The notes under the pieces were generated by a model that was not told the DNA's origin, did not search any database, and saw only the letters and a program-made list of their open reading frames with translations. This document shows positions 37,601 to 44,151 of a stretch of DNA of 64,000 nt, in pieces. The position numbers and the translations under genes were made by a program. The DNA lies in contig JBEBSD010000014.1 in NCBI GenBank assembly GCA_040394475.1, forward strand, positions 33,802 through 97,801, written 5' to 3'. Each line of letters opens with the position of its first letter. The first letter of the stretch is position 1. The DNA is from JBEBSD01 sp040394475. Lineage in GTDB: Bacteria; Bacteroidota; Bacteroidia; Cytophagales; Spirosomataceae.

Positions 37601-37758
37601 CCGCTGAGTGACAGCACAGCAGAAGGTGCAGAAGCGGCATCGGGCCGGACAGCGAAGGGACTGCTGTATGCAATCAGTTGTGTTGCGGACAGCAGGGCTA
37701 AGAAAAGCAATCCCTGGCCTGTGAATTGCTTTAAATGCCGGTAAAAAAGTTTTTCCAT
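34690..37758 (-). CDS. SusC/RagA-type TonB-dependent transporter, second locus
   Basis: 1022 residues, outer membrane. Signal peptide (about 1-30), carboxypeptidase-regulatory-like domain (about 50-132), TonB-box-like LGELVVVGYG (139-148), plug with VNVTSATGEPGGSQSITIRG and a barrel ending GINVGF. There is no STN domain, so control through an ECF sigma/FecR pair is not expected; instead a tandem palindromic site upstream suggests a LacI-type regulator. Starts at ATG 37758 after a leader ending TTTGTTTATTT. Confidence 0.95.
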   Translation of the reverse strand: MEKLFYRHLKQFTGQGLLFLALLSATQLIAYSSPFAVRPDAASAPSAVLSLSGKVVIAHTGEVLPGVTVLINETNGGNKQGTTTDASGEFRFNNIQEGISYDLQFSFIGFEKQVITGFVPTAANSSSLAVSMKELVSNLGELVVVGYGNTVKKDITGSVKSLKSAEFNSGIINSPEQLLQGKVAGVNVTSATGEPGGSQSITIRGPGGVRTGSTPLFVIDGMALDNSSTGGATNPLSFLNPEDIESMDVLKDASATAIYGARGANGVILITTKRGKAGFTHVNYSGSLGLSTMARPVKVLSADEFRAEVRALDGDLIDEGGATDWQKEISRTAKTHTHNLSLGGGTDKLSYYGSLGIQKQEGILKNNDMNRYSGRININQRMLQDRVTIDVNLNAANTKNQRPPIQGMIGGALTANPTYPVYNADGEPYQYTDGTNPLIPLALEKDITVTNRVIGNISPSVTLFKGLVYKLNFGIDNSVSERDFQSLPNEEPYQEGRLQTINRKNSNRLIENYITYSLDTEKHNFSALVGHSYQHFFLQERSFSINRFPISEVEPIYNPGLGQDLTMINNKPYGYALENELQSFFSRVTYQYNQKYLMTATLRIDGSSKFGDNNKYGVFPSFSLGWRLSEEDFLKSSIFSDLKLRAGWGQTGNQEIPSKITQALFTSTVSGSTSYPLDNGGVYSPGTTYSRLANPNIQWEVSSQTDIGLDFSLLKGALSGEIDYFNKVSRDILLEVIPSDPVQPAGTYWTNVGDMRIVNQGIELDINFRKSLASGFRYGFGTNLTFIKNKVSNSPYTVIPSGAAQGSGLTSATINGYINGHPIGAFYLREFIGFDENGISRFNDLNGDGISNDNDRIVAGTALPTRMFNVNGNIAYKGFDLAINFNGIGGNKVYDNTANSNFYKLRLSKGINTTREALESPEESVNNSAPVSTRYLKNGAYFRLNNAVLGYNLNTSRLGISDWVSSVRVSVTGQNLLLFTKYDGFDPEVNNDRAINGVSSYGIDYLSYPKARTIIFGINVGF

Positions 37759-37811
37759 AAATAAACAAATGGTTTGACTGGTTAAGCAAAAACGACGTTA
37801 CCTCGGGTGTT

Positions 37812-37828
37812 GCTACTTCGGAAGTAGC
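37812..37828 (-). promoter_or_regulatory. Leader hairpin of susC2
   Basis: Perfect 7-bp stem GCTACTT / AAGTAGC with a 3-nt loop, 54 bp before the susC2 ATG. It could affect mRNA stability or translation. Confidence 0.4.
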
Positions 37829-37926
37829 GACTTTGGGAGTCCTGTGTTTCGCGCATAATGAGAGTTTGTTGCTGCAAGATTGCGAATTGTATTATTAAAA
37901 TAAATACTATAAAATAATTAATCCTT

Positions 37927-37964
37927 ATGCAAACGTTTGAAAAAAGATGCAAACGTTTGAAAAA
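37927..37964. promoter_or_regulatory. Tandem LacI-type operator pair upstream of susC2
   Basis: Two 18-bp copies of ATGCAAACGTTTGAAAAA at 20-bp spacing, each centred on the palindrome CAAACGTTTG (37930-37939, 37950-37959). A central CG flanked by AAA/TTT is characteristic of LacI-family operators, and 20 bp is about two helical turns, suiting cooperative binding on one face. It lies 170 bp upstream of susC2 and 270 bp from the divergent membrane-protein gene. No lacI-like gene is in the window. Confidence 0.6.
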
Positions 37965-38130
37965 AATGGCTGCCGTCACCCGGCTACCGTCGCAATGTTA
38001 CATAAGGAATCCGGTCAGCGCGGGTGACAGGGGATTATTAAATTATGAATTTTCAGGTGATTACGGACGACAACGGCCCGTTGCCCGGTTGCGCGTTCGT
38101 TTCAAAAGGAGAAAGAGTTTCACGGCCGTG

Positions 38131-38162
38131 TTGAAATTACCGGCGGATTATCCTTATTTTTG
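38131..38162 (+). promoter_or_regulatory. Promoter of the polytopic membrane-protein gene
   Basis: TTG (38131-38133), 21 bp, TATTTTTG (38155-38162), an exact match to TTG...TAnnTTTG, 72 bp before the ATG at 38235. Confidence 0.5.
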
Positions 38163-38234
38163 AAACTGGTTTATAGGAGCCGCCTGTTGTATACATGCGT
38201 TGAACAATTGTTTAGCTTGGTTTTAATACTATAA

Positions 38235-40043
38235 ATGGCGAGCACACCCACTTTATTCTTAGTTTATTGTATACTGGTACTGGTGCTGCTGGGTGTCGTG
38301 TTAGGTGGCCGGGTATTCCGGGTACCGCGGCTGCAACAAACAGGAGCCATCGGATTGATCGGTGTTACGGTCATCTGGTTTTATTACGTCATTATCGTGG
38401 AAAGCAGCAATGCGCCGTTTATTGACGACTACAACCTACTCGATACGTTTCACCGAATGGTATATGCTCCGGAATGGGGCGACCGGATGAAGGCGCTTTT
38501 TGAGCAGGTCAATCAACATCGATTCGCTTTCGAACGCGTCCTGATGTACGGCATTTTCCGGGTAACCGGGTCCCCTGCCGTTCACATCCAGATACTGGCG
38601 GGTAATCTGTTCCTGCTGGGAATTCTTTATCAGCTCTATCTTGTCTTCCGGGAAACGGACCTGCACCTGTTCTATTTTGTTCCGGTAGCCTTGCTGCTGT
38701 TCAGCCTGTTGTATTATGAAAACGCTATCTGGGGCATAGCCGCGATGCAGAACACCCCGCTGCTGTTTTTTTTACTGCTTGCTGCACGGGGGATCAGCCG
38801 GGAAAGTGTGCCGGGTGACCGGATGGCGTTGGTCAGTGCAGTGGTGATTTCGTTTATCAGCGGGAACGGGATCGCGGTTTGGCTGGTGGGGGCTGCGGTG
38901 ATGGTGGTGCAGCGCCGGTACCGGATGCTGCTGCTGTGGTTGGGTGCCGCATGCGCAGTGCTGGCATTTTATTTCCTGTTTGACTACCAGTTTGTTGCTT
39001 CTGACCGGACCAACCTGTTCCGCTATCCGGTTAATAATTTCATTTACCTGGCCGGCTTTATGGGAAGTATCTTCCTGGGCGACTACACGCATTTCGAGCA
39101 CCGCCAGTATTATCCTGACATGCTGCTTTCGGTAGCCGGCGGTTTGATCATGATGGGAATCTGCGGTGTCTGGCTGTTATGCACCTGGTACAACAGGCGC
39201 TCTAAAAAACGGCGTATCTACTGGTTGATGACCGTGGTAATGTTATTCCTGCTGGGAACGGGGGCGATGCTGGTGGTCAGTCGCCCCGTGGAGGCGAACA
39301 TCCTTCGCGGCGGGGAGGTTTTTGCCAGACGTTACGTGATTTTTGGTACGATGTTCGCAGTGTGTGTGTATCTTGCGACGCTCTACCTGGTTCGGAAGCG
39401 ATCTGTAGGGCGCACGGTAACAATGGTTGCCGGGATTACGATAGGAATTGCAATGAACCTGGGAGGATACTACCTGTTTTTGCCGAAACTGTTTAAGCAA
39501 AAAGCGACGCTCGAACTGGACACGTACTACATACAACATCATAATTATATGCTGCTGTCGGCCGGGAACCGATATGGTGAACGTTTGTTCTGGAACCACC
39601 CCTCGGCTTTTATTTCTATCGTTCAAAGACTGGAAGAAACCGGGATTTACCGGTTCGGGACGACAGCCGACAGCACTTTTCGGGAAGACAGCCTTACGAA
39701 CGGGCGGAATTGGCAGACAAAAGTGACTTTCCACCAGGAAGCCGGGTTCGCTCCGGAGAAAGAGCGCCTGGTGACATTGGAAGCGGCACCGGCAGGGACT
39801 GAAAAACGAAAGCCCGTCTATTTTGTGCTGAAGTCGGACCATACAACGTTTATACTTCCGGCCCTGGCCCGCTTAACTCCCCCGGGGGAACTGGTGAGCC
39901 GACGCGCTTATCTCACCCCTCCGTATTCTTATACGTTTCCAAGGATGAAGTTCCCGGCAGGGAATTATGAGATCCGGATTGTTGTGGAAGGAGCAGCGAA
40001 ACAGCTGGAAATGATTAACACCGGACAACTGTTACCTATGTAG
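38235..40043 (+). CDS. Polytopic membrane protein, possible GT-C type
   Basis: 602 residues. About ten hydrophobic segments span residues 5-430, followed by a 170-residue soluble C-terminal domain with beta-rich character (KVTFHQEAGFAPEKERLVTLEAAP; AGNYEIRIVVEG). An early acidic loop (NAPFIDDYN, about 58-66) between the second and third helices recalls the metal-binding loop of GT-C glycosyltransferases that use lipid-linked sugars, but no firm family is recognised. First gene of a long plus-strand run, with its own promoter. Confidence 0.65.
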   Translation: MASTPTLFLVYCILVLVLLGVVLGGRVFRVPRLQQTGAIGLIGVTVIWFYYVIIVESSNAPFIDDYNLLDTFHRMVYAPEWGDRMKALFEQVNQHRFAFERVLMYGIFRVTGSPAVHIQILAGNLFLLGILYQLYLVFRETDLHLFYFVPVALLLFSLLYYENAIWGIAAMQNTPLLFFLLLAARGISRESVPGDRMALVSAVVISFISGNGIAVWLVGAAVMVVQRRYRMLLLWLGAACAVLAFYFLFDYQFVASDRTNLFRYPVNNFIYLAGFMGSIFLGDYTHFEHRQYYPDMLLSVAGGLIMMGICGVWLLCTWYNRRSKKRRIYWLMTVVMLFLLGTGAMLVVSRPVEANILRGGEVFARRYVIFGTMFAVCVYLATLYLVRKRSVGRTVTMVAGITIGIAMNLGGYYLFLPKLFKQKATLELDTYYIQHHNYMLLSAGNRYGERLFWNHPSAFISIVQRLEETGIYRFGTTADSTFREDSLTNGRNWQTKVTFHQEAGFAPEKERLVTLEAAPAGTEKRKPVYFVLKSDHTTFILPALARLTPPGELVSRRAYLTPPYSYTFPRMKFPAGNYEIRIVVEGAAKQLEMINTGQLLPM

Positions 40044-40094
40044 TCGCAGAACGTCTGAAAACCAAACGGATAGTAACTAATTAATTGGACAAAA

Positions 40095-40730
40095 ATGGTA
40101 ATGAGAAAGTTTTTTTGGATGCTTGGGGGAATCGGAGTGCTTTTCGCCCTGACACAATGCTCAATGAGCAAATCCGTCAGGGAGGCCAGGGCATTGGGAG
40201 ATTGTAAATTTCGCCTGGCAGGGGCGGATAGTGTTTATCTGGCAGGAATTGATGTAAAGGAGTTTAAGGAAATCAAGGATTTTAAGGATATCGACCTCCT
40301 GCGGTACCCTGCACTGGGCGTCGGACTGATGCGGAAAAGTGTCCCGTTAGATCTCCGGATTACACTGGAGGCGAGTAATCCAACCCGTCAGATAGCCGGA
40401 GTAGAGCAGGTAGAATATAAGGTGCTGTTGGGGAACAGCGAAATTTTCAGCGGATTCCATAACCAGCGTATTGAAGTGCTGCCCGGAACCGGTACCACCC
40501 TGATTCCCATACAGCTGAGCACGAATGCCTACGGGTTGGTAATGGATAATCAAACCCGGAACGATTTCCTGAAATTACTGGAAGCGCTGACGAGTACGAA
40601 AGAGCAGAAGGCTGCCAGGATGCTGATTAAACTGAAACCCACCCTTGCTTTCGGAAGCAAGCAGGTTAATTATCCGGGGTACATTACATTTGAACAGAAT
40701 ATTACGGCAGATATGCTGTTAAGCCGCTAA
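40095..40730 (+). CDS. LEA14-like lipoprotein of unknown function
   Basis: 211 residues. Lipobox in GVLFALTQCSMSK (Cys22). The mature part has the look of a water-stress/LEA type 2 beta-sandwich (VPLDLRITLEASNPTRQIAGVEQVEYKVLLGNSEIFSG). An odd lysine-rich repeat, VKEFKEIKDFKDID, lies near residue 55. It ends 6 bp before rsmI and is probably cotranscribed. Confidence 0.7.
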   Translation: MVMRKFFWMLGGIGVLFALTQCSMSKSVREARALGDCKFRLAGADSVYLAGIDVKEFKEIKDFKDIDLLRYPALGVGLMRKSVPLDLRITLEASNPTRQIAGVEQVEYKVLLGNSEIFSGFHNQRIEVLPGTGTTLIPIQLSTNAYGLVMDNQTRNDFLKLLEALTSTKEQKAARMLIKLKPTLAFGSKQVNYPGYITFEQNITADMLLSR

Positions 40731-40736
40731 CAGTTC

Positions 40737-41405
40737 ATGAAATTATATGTAGTGCCTACCCCTATCGGGCATCTGGAGGATATTACGCTGCGGGCGATCA
40801 ATACCCTGAAAACGGTCGAACTGGTCCTGGCAGAAGATACCCGTACTTCCGGTAACCTGTTGAAACACCTGGGAATCAGTAAACCCATGCAGGCGTTTCA
40901 TATCCACAACGAACATCAGACCGTCGGTCGCCTGGTGGAACGAATGGCGAAGGGAGAGACCATGGCACTGGTCTCGGATGCAGGTACACCGGGAATTTCG
41001 GACCCGGGATTTTTGCTCATCCGGGAGTGTATCAAAAAAGGGATTACGGTGGAGTGTCTGCCGGGCCCCACTGCCTTTGTCCCGGCGCTGGTCAATTCGG
41101 GCTTACCCTCGGACCGTTTTGTATTTGAAGGCTTCCTTCCGCATAAAAAGGGACGGCAAACCCGCCTCGATACGTTGTCGGCCGAACCCCGTACCATGGT
41201 GTTGTACGAATCACCGCACCGGCTGGTCAAAACCCTTCAGCAGCTTGCCGCCTGTATGGGCAGTGACCGGCAAGCGTGTGTCTCACGGGAACTGACCAAA
41301 ATCTACGAAGAGAATGTGCGTGGAAGTTTAGAAGAAATAATTGCTTATTTTGCTGAAAAAACAATAAAAGGTGAAATCGTCATTGTCGTCGCAGGAAAGG
41401 AGTAA
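40737..41405 (+). CDS. rsmI: 16S rRNA (cytidine-1402-2'-O)-methyltransferase
   Basis: 222 residues. SAM-dependent enzyme that methylates the ribose of C1402 in the ribosomal decoding centre. Tetrapyrrole-methylase fold with all RsmI motifs: VVPTPIGHLEDITLRA at the start, LAEDTRTSGNLLKHLGI (about 31-47), SDAGTPGISDPG (80-91) and CLPGPTAFVPALVNSGLP. Length is at the short end of the family because the C-terminal extension is reduced. Its 3' end overlaps the next gene by 35 bp. Confidence 0.96.
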   Translation: MKLYVVPTPIGHLEDITLRAINTLKTVELVLAEDTRTSGNLLKHLGISKPMQAFHIHNEHQTVGRLVERMAKGETMALVSDAGTPGISDPGFLLIRECIKKGITVECLPGPTAFVPALVNSGLPSDRFVFEGFLPHKKGRQTRLDTLSAEPRTMVLYESPHRLVKTLQQLAACMGSDRQACVSRELTKIYEENVRGSLEEIIAYFAEKTIKGEIVIVVAGKE

Positions 41406-42588
41406 AGACCATCGTAAGCAGATTCGTTTGATACTGCCCTTTTTAGGGTGGCTGTTCCTGTCCGGGCTGCCGGTAACGGGTTACCCGCAGCAAGCGGGAA
41501 CGAAGGTCAGCCTGGTCACTGTCGGACCGGGGACTGAGCTGTATTCAGCTTTCGGGCACAGTGTATTATGGTTCAGCAATCCTGAGACAGGCCTGGACCT
41601 GGCCTTTAACTACGGGACATTCAGTTTTCAAACGGATAATTTCTACGTCAAGTTTTTGAGGGGAACCCTCCCGTACAAGCTGGATGCCGGGCAGCTGGCC
41701 CCGCAAGTACACCATTGGATGGCTGAAAACCGGACGGTAAGCGAGCAGGTATTGAACCTGTCGCCAGACCGGAAAGAGCGTCTGCTGGCATTGCTTTCGG
41801 AAAATTACCGCCCTGAAAACCGCGAATACAAGTACCTGTTTTTTTACGACAACTGTGCGACCCGCCTGCAGGATGTACTGGTGGAAGCCGTTGGGGATAG
41901 TCTCCGCTATGAGGGATATACCCAGGATTCACTGAGTTTCAGACAATGGATCGACCGGTATGCGTACCGGCAAAATCCCTGGGCCGATTTTGGAATGGAC
42001 CTGGCGATCGGTACACCTGCTGACGAAATAGCGACACCGATGCAAGCCACTTTTTTACCGGATAACCTGAGCAAAGCCTATGAGGGGGCGACGACTTACC
42101 GCGATGGTGAATGGGTGCCCCTGGTGGCTGCCACCAATACCTTGTTTACGGCTGCACCGGCTCCGGCGCGGGGATGGCTCACTCCTACAGTGTTGTTCTG
42201 GTTGCTGGCGGGACTGACGCTGGTACTGACCTGGTGGCAGCGGAAGCGGCAAAAGATTGATTATACGTTTGACCGGCTGTTGTTTGGCATTTGCGGACTG
42301 GCCGGGTGTTTCCTGCTGATCCTGTGGTTTGCGACCGATCATGGCGTAACGGCCGGGAACTGGGATGTCCTTTGGGCCTGCCCGTTACTGATCCCCATGA
42401 GTTTTTATTTGTCTCCGAAAAAGAAAATAGCATGGCTGCAGCTTGCTTTGATCGGGTATGGCGTTCTCTTATTGGCAGCTACCATTAACCTGGAGAAGCA
42501 TAACCTGGTTTTGCTGCCCATTTTGCTGATCCTGATCATCAGGGTCTATTATATCAATAACTCACAGTCCCAACTCCCAACCATATGA
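41371..42588 (+). CDS. DUF4105 (Lnb N-terminal domain) membrane protein
   Basis: 405 residues starting at GTG 41371, inside the end of rsmI; no internal ATG would keep the signal segment (LILPFLGWLFLSGLPV). The periplasmic domain carries GPGTELYSAFGHSVLWF and YKYLFFYDNCATRLQDVL, whose His and Cys match the conserved residues of DUF4105, an NlpC/P60-like group thought to be hydrolases. Four or five membrane helices follow (about 265-395). It overlaps the next gene by 4 bp (ATGA), so the two are translationally coupled. Confidence 0.8.
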   Translation: MKSSLSSQERSKDHRKQIRLILPFLGWLFLSGLPVTGYPQQAGTKVSLVTVGPGTELYSAFGHSVLWFSNPETGLDLAFNYGTFSFQTDNFYVKFLRGTLPYKLDAGQLAPQVHHWMAENRTVSEQVLNLSPDRKERLLALLSENYRPENREYKYLFFYDNCATRLQDVLVEAVGDSLRYEGYTQDSLSFRQWIDRYAYRQNPWADFGMDLAIGTPADEIATPMQATFLPDNLSKAYEGATTYRDGEWVPLVAATNTLFTAAPAPARGWLTPTVLFWLLAGLTLVLTWWQRKRQKIDYTFDRLLFGICGLAGCFLLILWFATDHGVTAGNWDVLWACPLLIPMSFYLSPKKKIAWLQLALIGYGVLLLAATINLEKHNLVLLPILLILIIRVYYINNSQSQLPTI

Positions 42589-43376
42589 ATCTGGAAAGTA
42601 TCACGCAACAGGTACAACTCCTGGTCCGTCAGGCTTCTGCTTTTATACAGCGTGAAGCAGCATCGTTCAGTGCCGCCAATATTGAGTACAAAGCCCTCAA
42701 TAACCTGGTTTCGTATGTTGACAAGGAAGCCGAGAAACTGCTGGTAGCCGGATTGAGGGAAATCCTGCCGGAGGCCGGGTTTATTACAGAGGAAGGCACT
42801 ACCGGTGCAGCAGGCGATCCTGAAGCGCTGAACTGGATCATCGATCCGCTGGACGGGACCACGAATTATATTCATGGCCTTCCCGTGTATTGCGTGAGCG
42901 TGGGACTGGCAGCAGGAAAAAAGCCGATTGCCGGAGTGATCCACGAACCGAACCTGGATGAAATGTTCTATGGCTGGCAAAACGGCGGGGCCTGGTGTAA
43001 CGGGCGCCGCCTGAGCGTCTCGGCCGTGGGTCGCCTCAGCGAAAGTCTGCTGGCTACCGGCTTTCCGTATTACCGCTTTGAAAAACACGACCGTTATATG
43101 AAAATCCTGGAAGTGCTGATGCAGAAAACCCACGGGTTGCGGCGACTGGGTGCTGCGGCAGTAGACCTGGCCTATGTGGCTGCCGGGAGGTTTGAGGGGT
43201 TTTACGAGTATAACCTTAATTCCTGGGACATGGCGGCCGGGGTGCTGCTGATTGAAGAAGCGGGCGGCATCGTAACGGATTTCAATGGAGCAGATAATTT
43301 CCTGTTTGGGGGGGATATAGTGGCAAGCGGACCTGTGCACCCGGAATTATTAGCGGTAATTAAAACGTATTTTTAA
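42585..43376 (+). CDS. Inositol monophosphatase-family phosphatase
   Basis: 263 residues. Mg-dependent phosphatase fold: E69/E70 (GFITEEGT), DPLDGTTN (87-94, metal Asp87 and Asp90) and the C-terminal WDMAAGVLLIEEAGG with the third metal aspartate. Relatives act on myo-inositol phosphate, 3'-phosphoadenosine 5'-phosphate or sugar phosphates; which applies is not clear. Translation is coupled to DUF4105. Confidence 0.93.
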   Translation: MNLESITQQVQLLVRQASAFIQREAASFSAANIEYKALNNLVSYVDKEAEKLLVAGLREILPEAGFITEEGTTGAAGDPEALNWIIDPLDGTTNYIHGLPVYCVSVGLAAGKKPIAGVIHEPNLDEMFYGWQNGGAWCNGRRLSVSAVGRLSESLLATGFPYYRFEKHDRYMKILEVLMQKTHGLRRLGAAAVDLAYVAAGRFEGFYEYNLNSWDMAAGVLLIEEAGGIVTDFNGADNFLFGGDIVASGPVHPELLAVIKTYF

Positions 43377-43396
43377 ACGGCAGCAAGTTGGAAAAC

Positions 43397-43933
43397 ATGA
43401 CAGACCTGGAAAAATTACAATACCCGATCGGGCGCTTTAAGGCTGCGGAAAGCTACACTCCCGGGGAGGTGAAAGCGGCCATTCAGATAATCAGCGCCAT
43501 TCCTTCCCGGTTCATTAACTTATTGGGCGACTGGCCGGAAGGCCGGCTGGACACACCGTACCGGCCGGGAGGGTGGACGGTACGGCAGTTGGTGCACCAT
43601 ATGGCCGACAGTCATATCAACTCTTATTGCCGCTTCCGTTTGGCGCTTACAGAGGAGCGTCCGACCATACAGCCTTATGATGAAGTACAGTGGGCCGAAC
43701 TGGCAGATGCCCGGTCTGCCCCTGTGGAACTGTCCCTGCAATTGTTGAAATTCCTGCACTACCGATGGGTGGTGTTGCTCAATTCGCTGGATGAGCAGGA
43801 CTTGAAACGCACGTATTTTCATCCGGTTACACAAAAAGTTTATCGCCTCGATACTGCCATCGCCCTGTATGCCTGGCATAGTGAGCATCATTACCAGCAT
43901 GTTTTTCAGCTGGCGCAGCGGAATAGCTGGTGA
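43397..43933 (+). CDS. DinB/YfiT-type metal-dependent hydrolase
   Basis: 178 residues from ATG 43397 (MTDLEKLQYPIGRF); a TTG lies three codons upstream. The YfiT branch is shown by PYRPGGWTVRQLVHHMADSH and YAWHSEHHYQH, which hold the three metal-binding histidines of the four-helix bundle. Members include bacillithiol transferases and related thiol-handling enzymes. Lies 20 bp after the phosphatase gene, same run. Confidence 0.85.
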   Translation: MTDLEKLQYPIGRFKAAESYTPGEVKAAIQIISAIPSRFINLLGDWPEGRLDTPYRPGGWTVRQLVHHMADSHINSYCRFRLALTEERPTIQPYDEVQWAELADARSAPVELSLQLLKFLHYRWVVLLNSLDEQDLKRTYFHPVTQKVYRLDTAIALYAWHSEHHYQHVFQLAQRNSW

Positions 43934-44001
43934 TCAGGAATGATAATGTGCAAGAAAGTGTTACTACTGGTAGGTACCCATGAAAAATACCTGTTAGCAG
44001 A

Positions 44002-44124
44002 ATGGAACAACTTATTGTAATGCTGTTATTTACCGGAGCCATCGGGTATATCGGCTTTCGTGCCTGGAAGGCATTCGGAAACCGGAAAAAGGGCGGCTGT
44101 GCGAAAGGGTGTGGCTGTGAATAG
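44002..44124 (+). CDS. FeoB-associated Cys-rich membrane protein
   Basis: 40 residues. One membrane helix (MEQLIVMLLFTGAIGYIGFRAW) followed by a basic stretch (KAFGNRKKGG) and a cysteine cluster CAKGCGC, exactly the layout of FeoB-associated proteins that assist ferrous-iron uptake. No feoA or feoB is within the window, so it is either an orphan or works with a distant transporter. It ends 27 bp before the AsmA-like gene. Confidence 0.75.
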   Translation: MEQLIVMLLFTGAIGYIGFRAWKAFGNRKKGGCAKGCGCE

Positions 44125-44151
44125 TTGAAAATGCCTTGGGGCCCCGTTCGT

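Noticed and set aside
42549..43340. 263-codon minus-strand ORF opposite the IMPase gene
   Set aside because: Shadow frame; the plus-strand IMPase motifs are complete.
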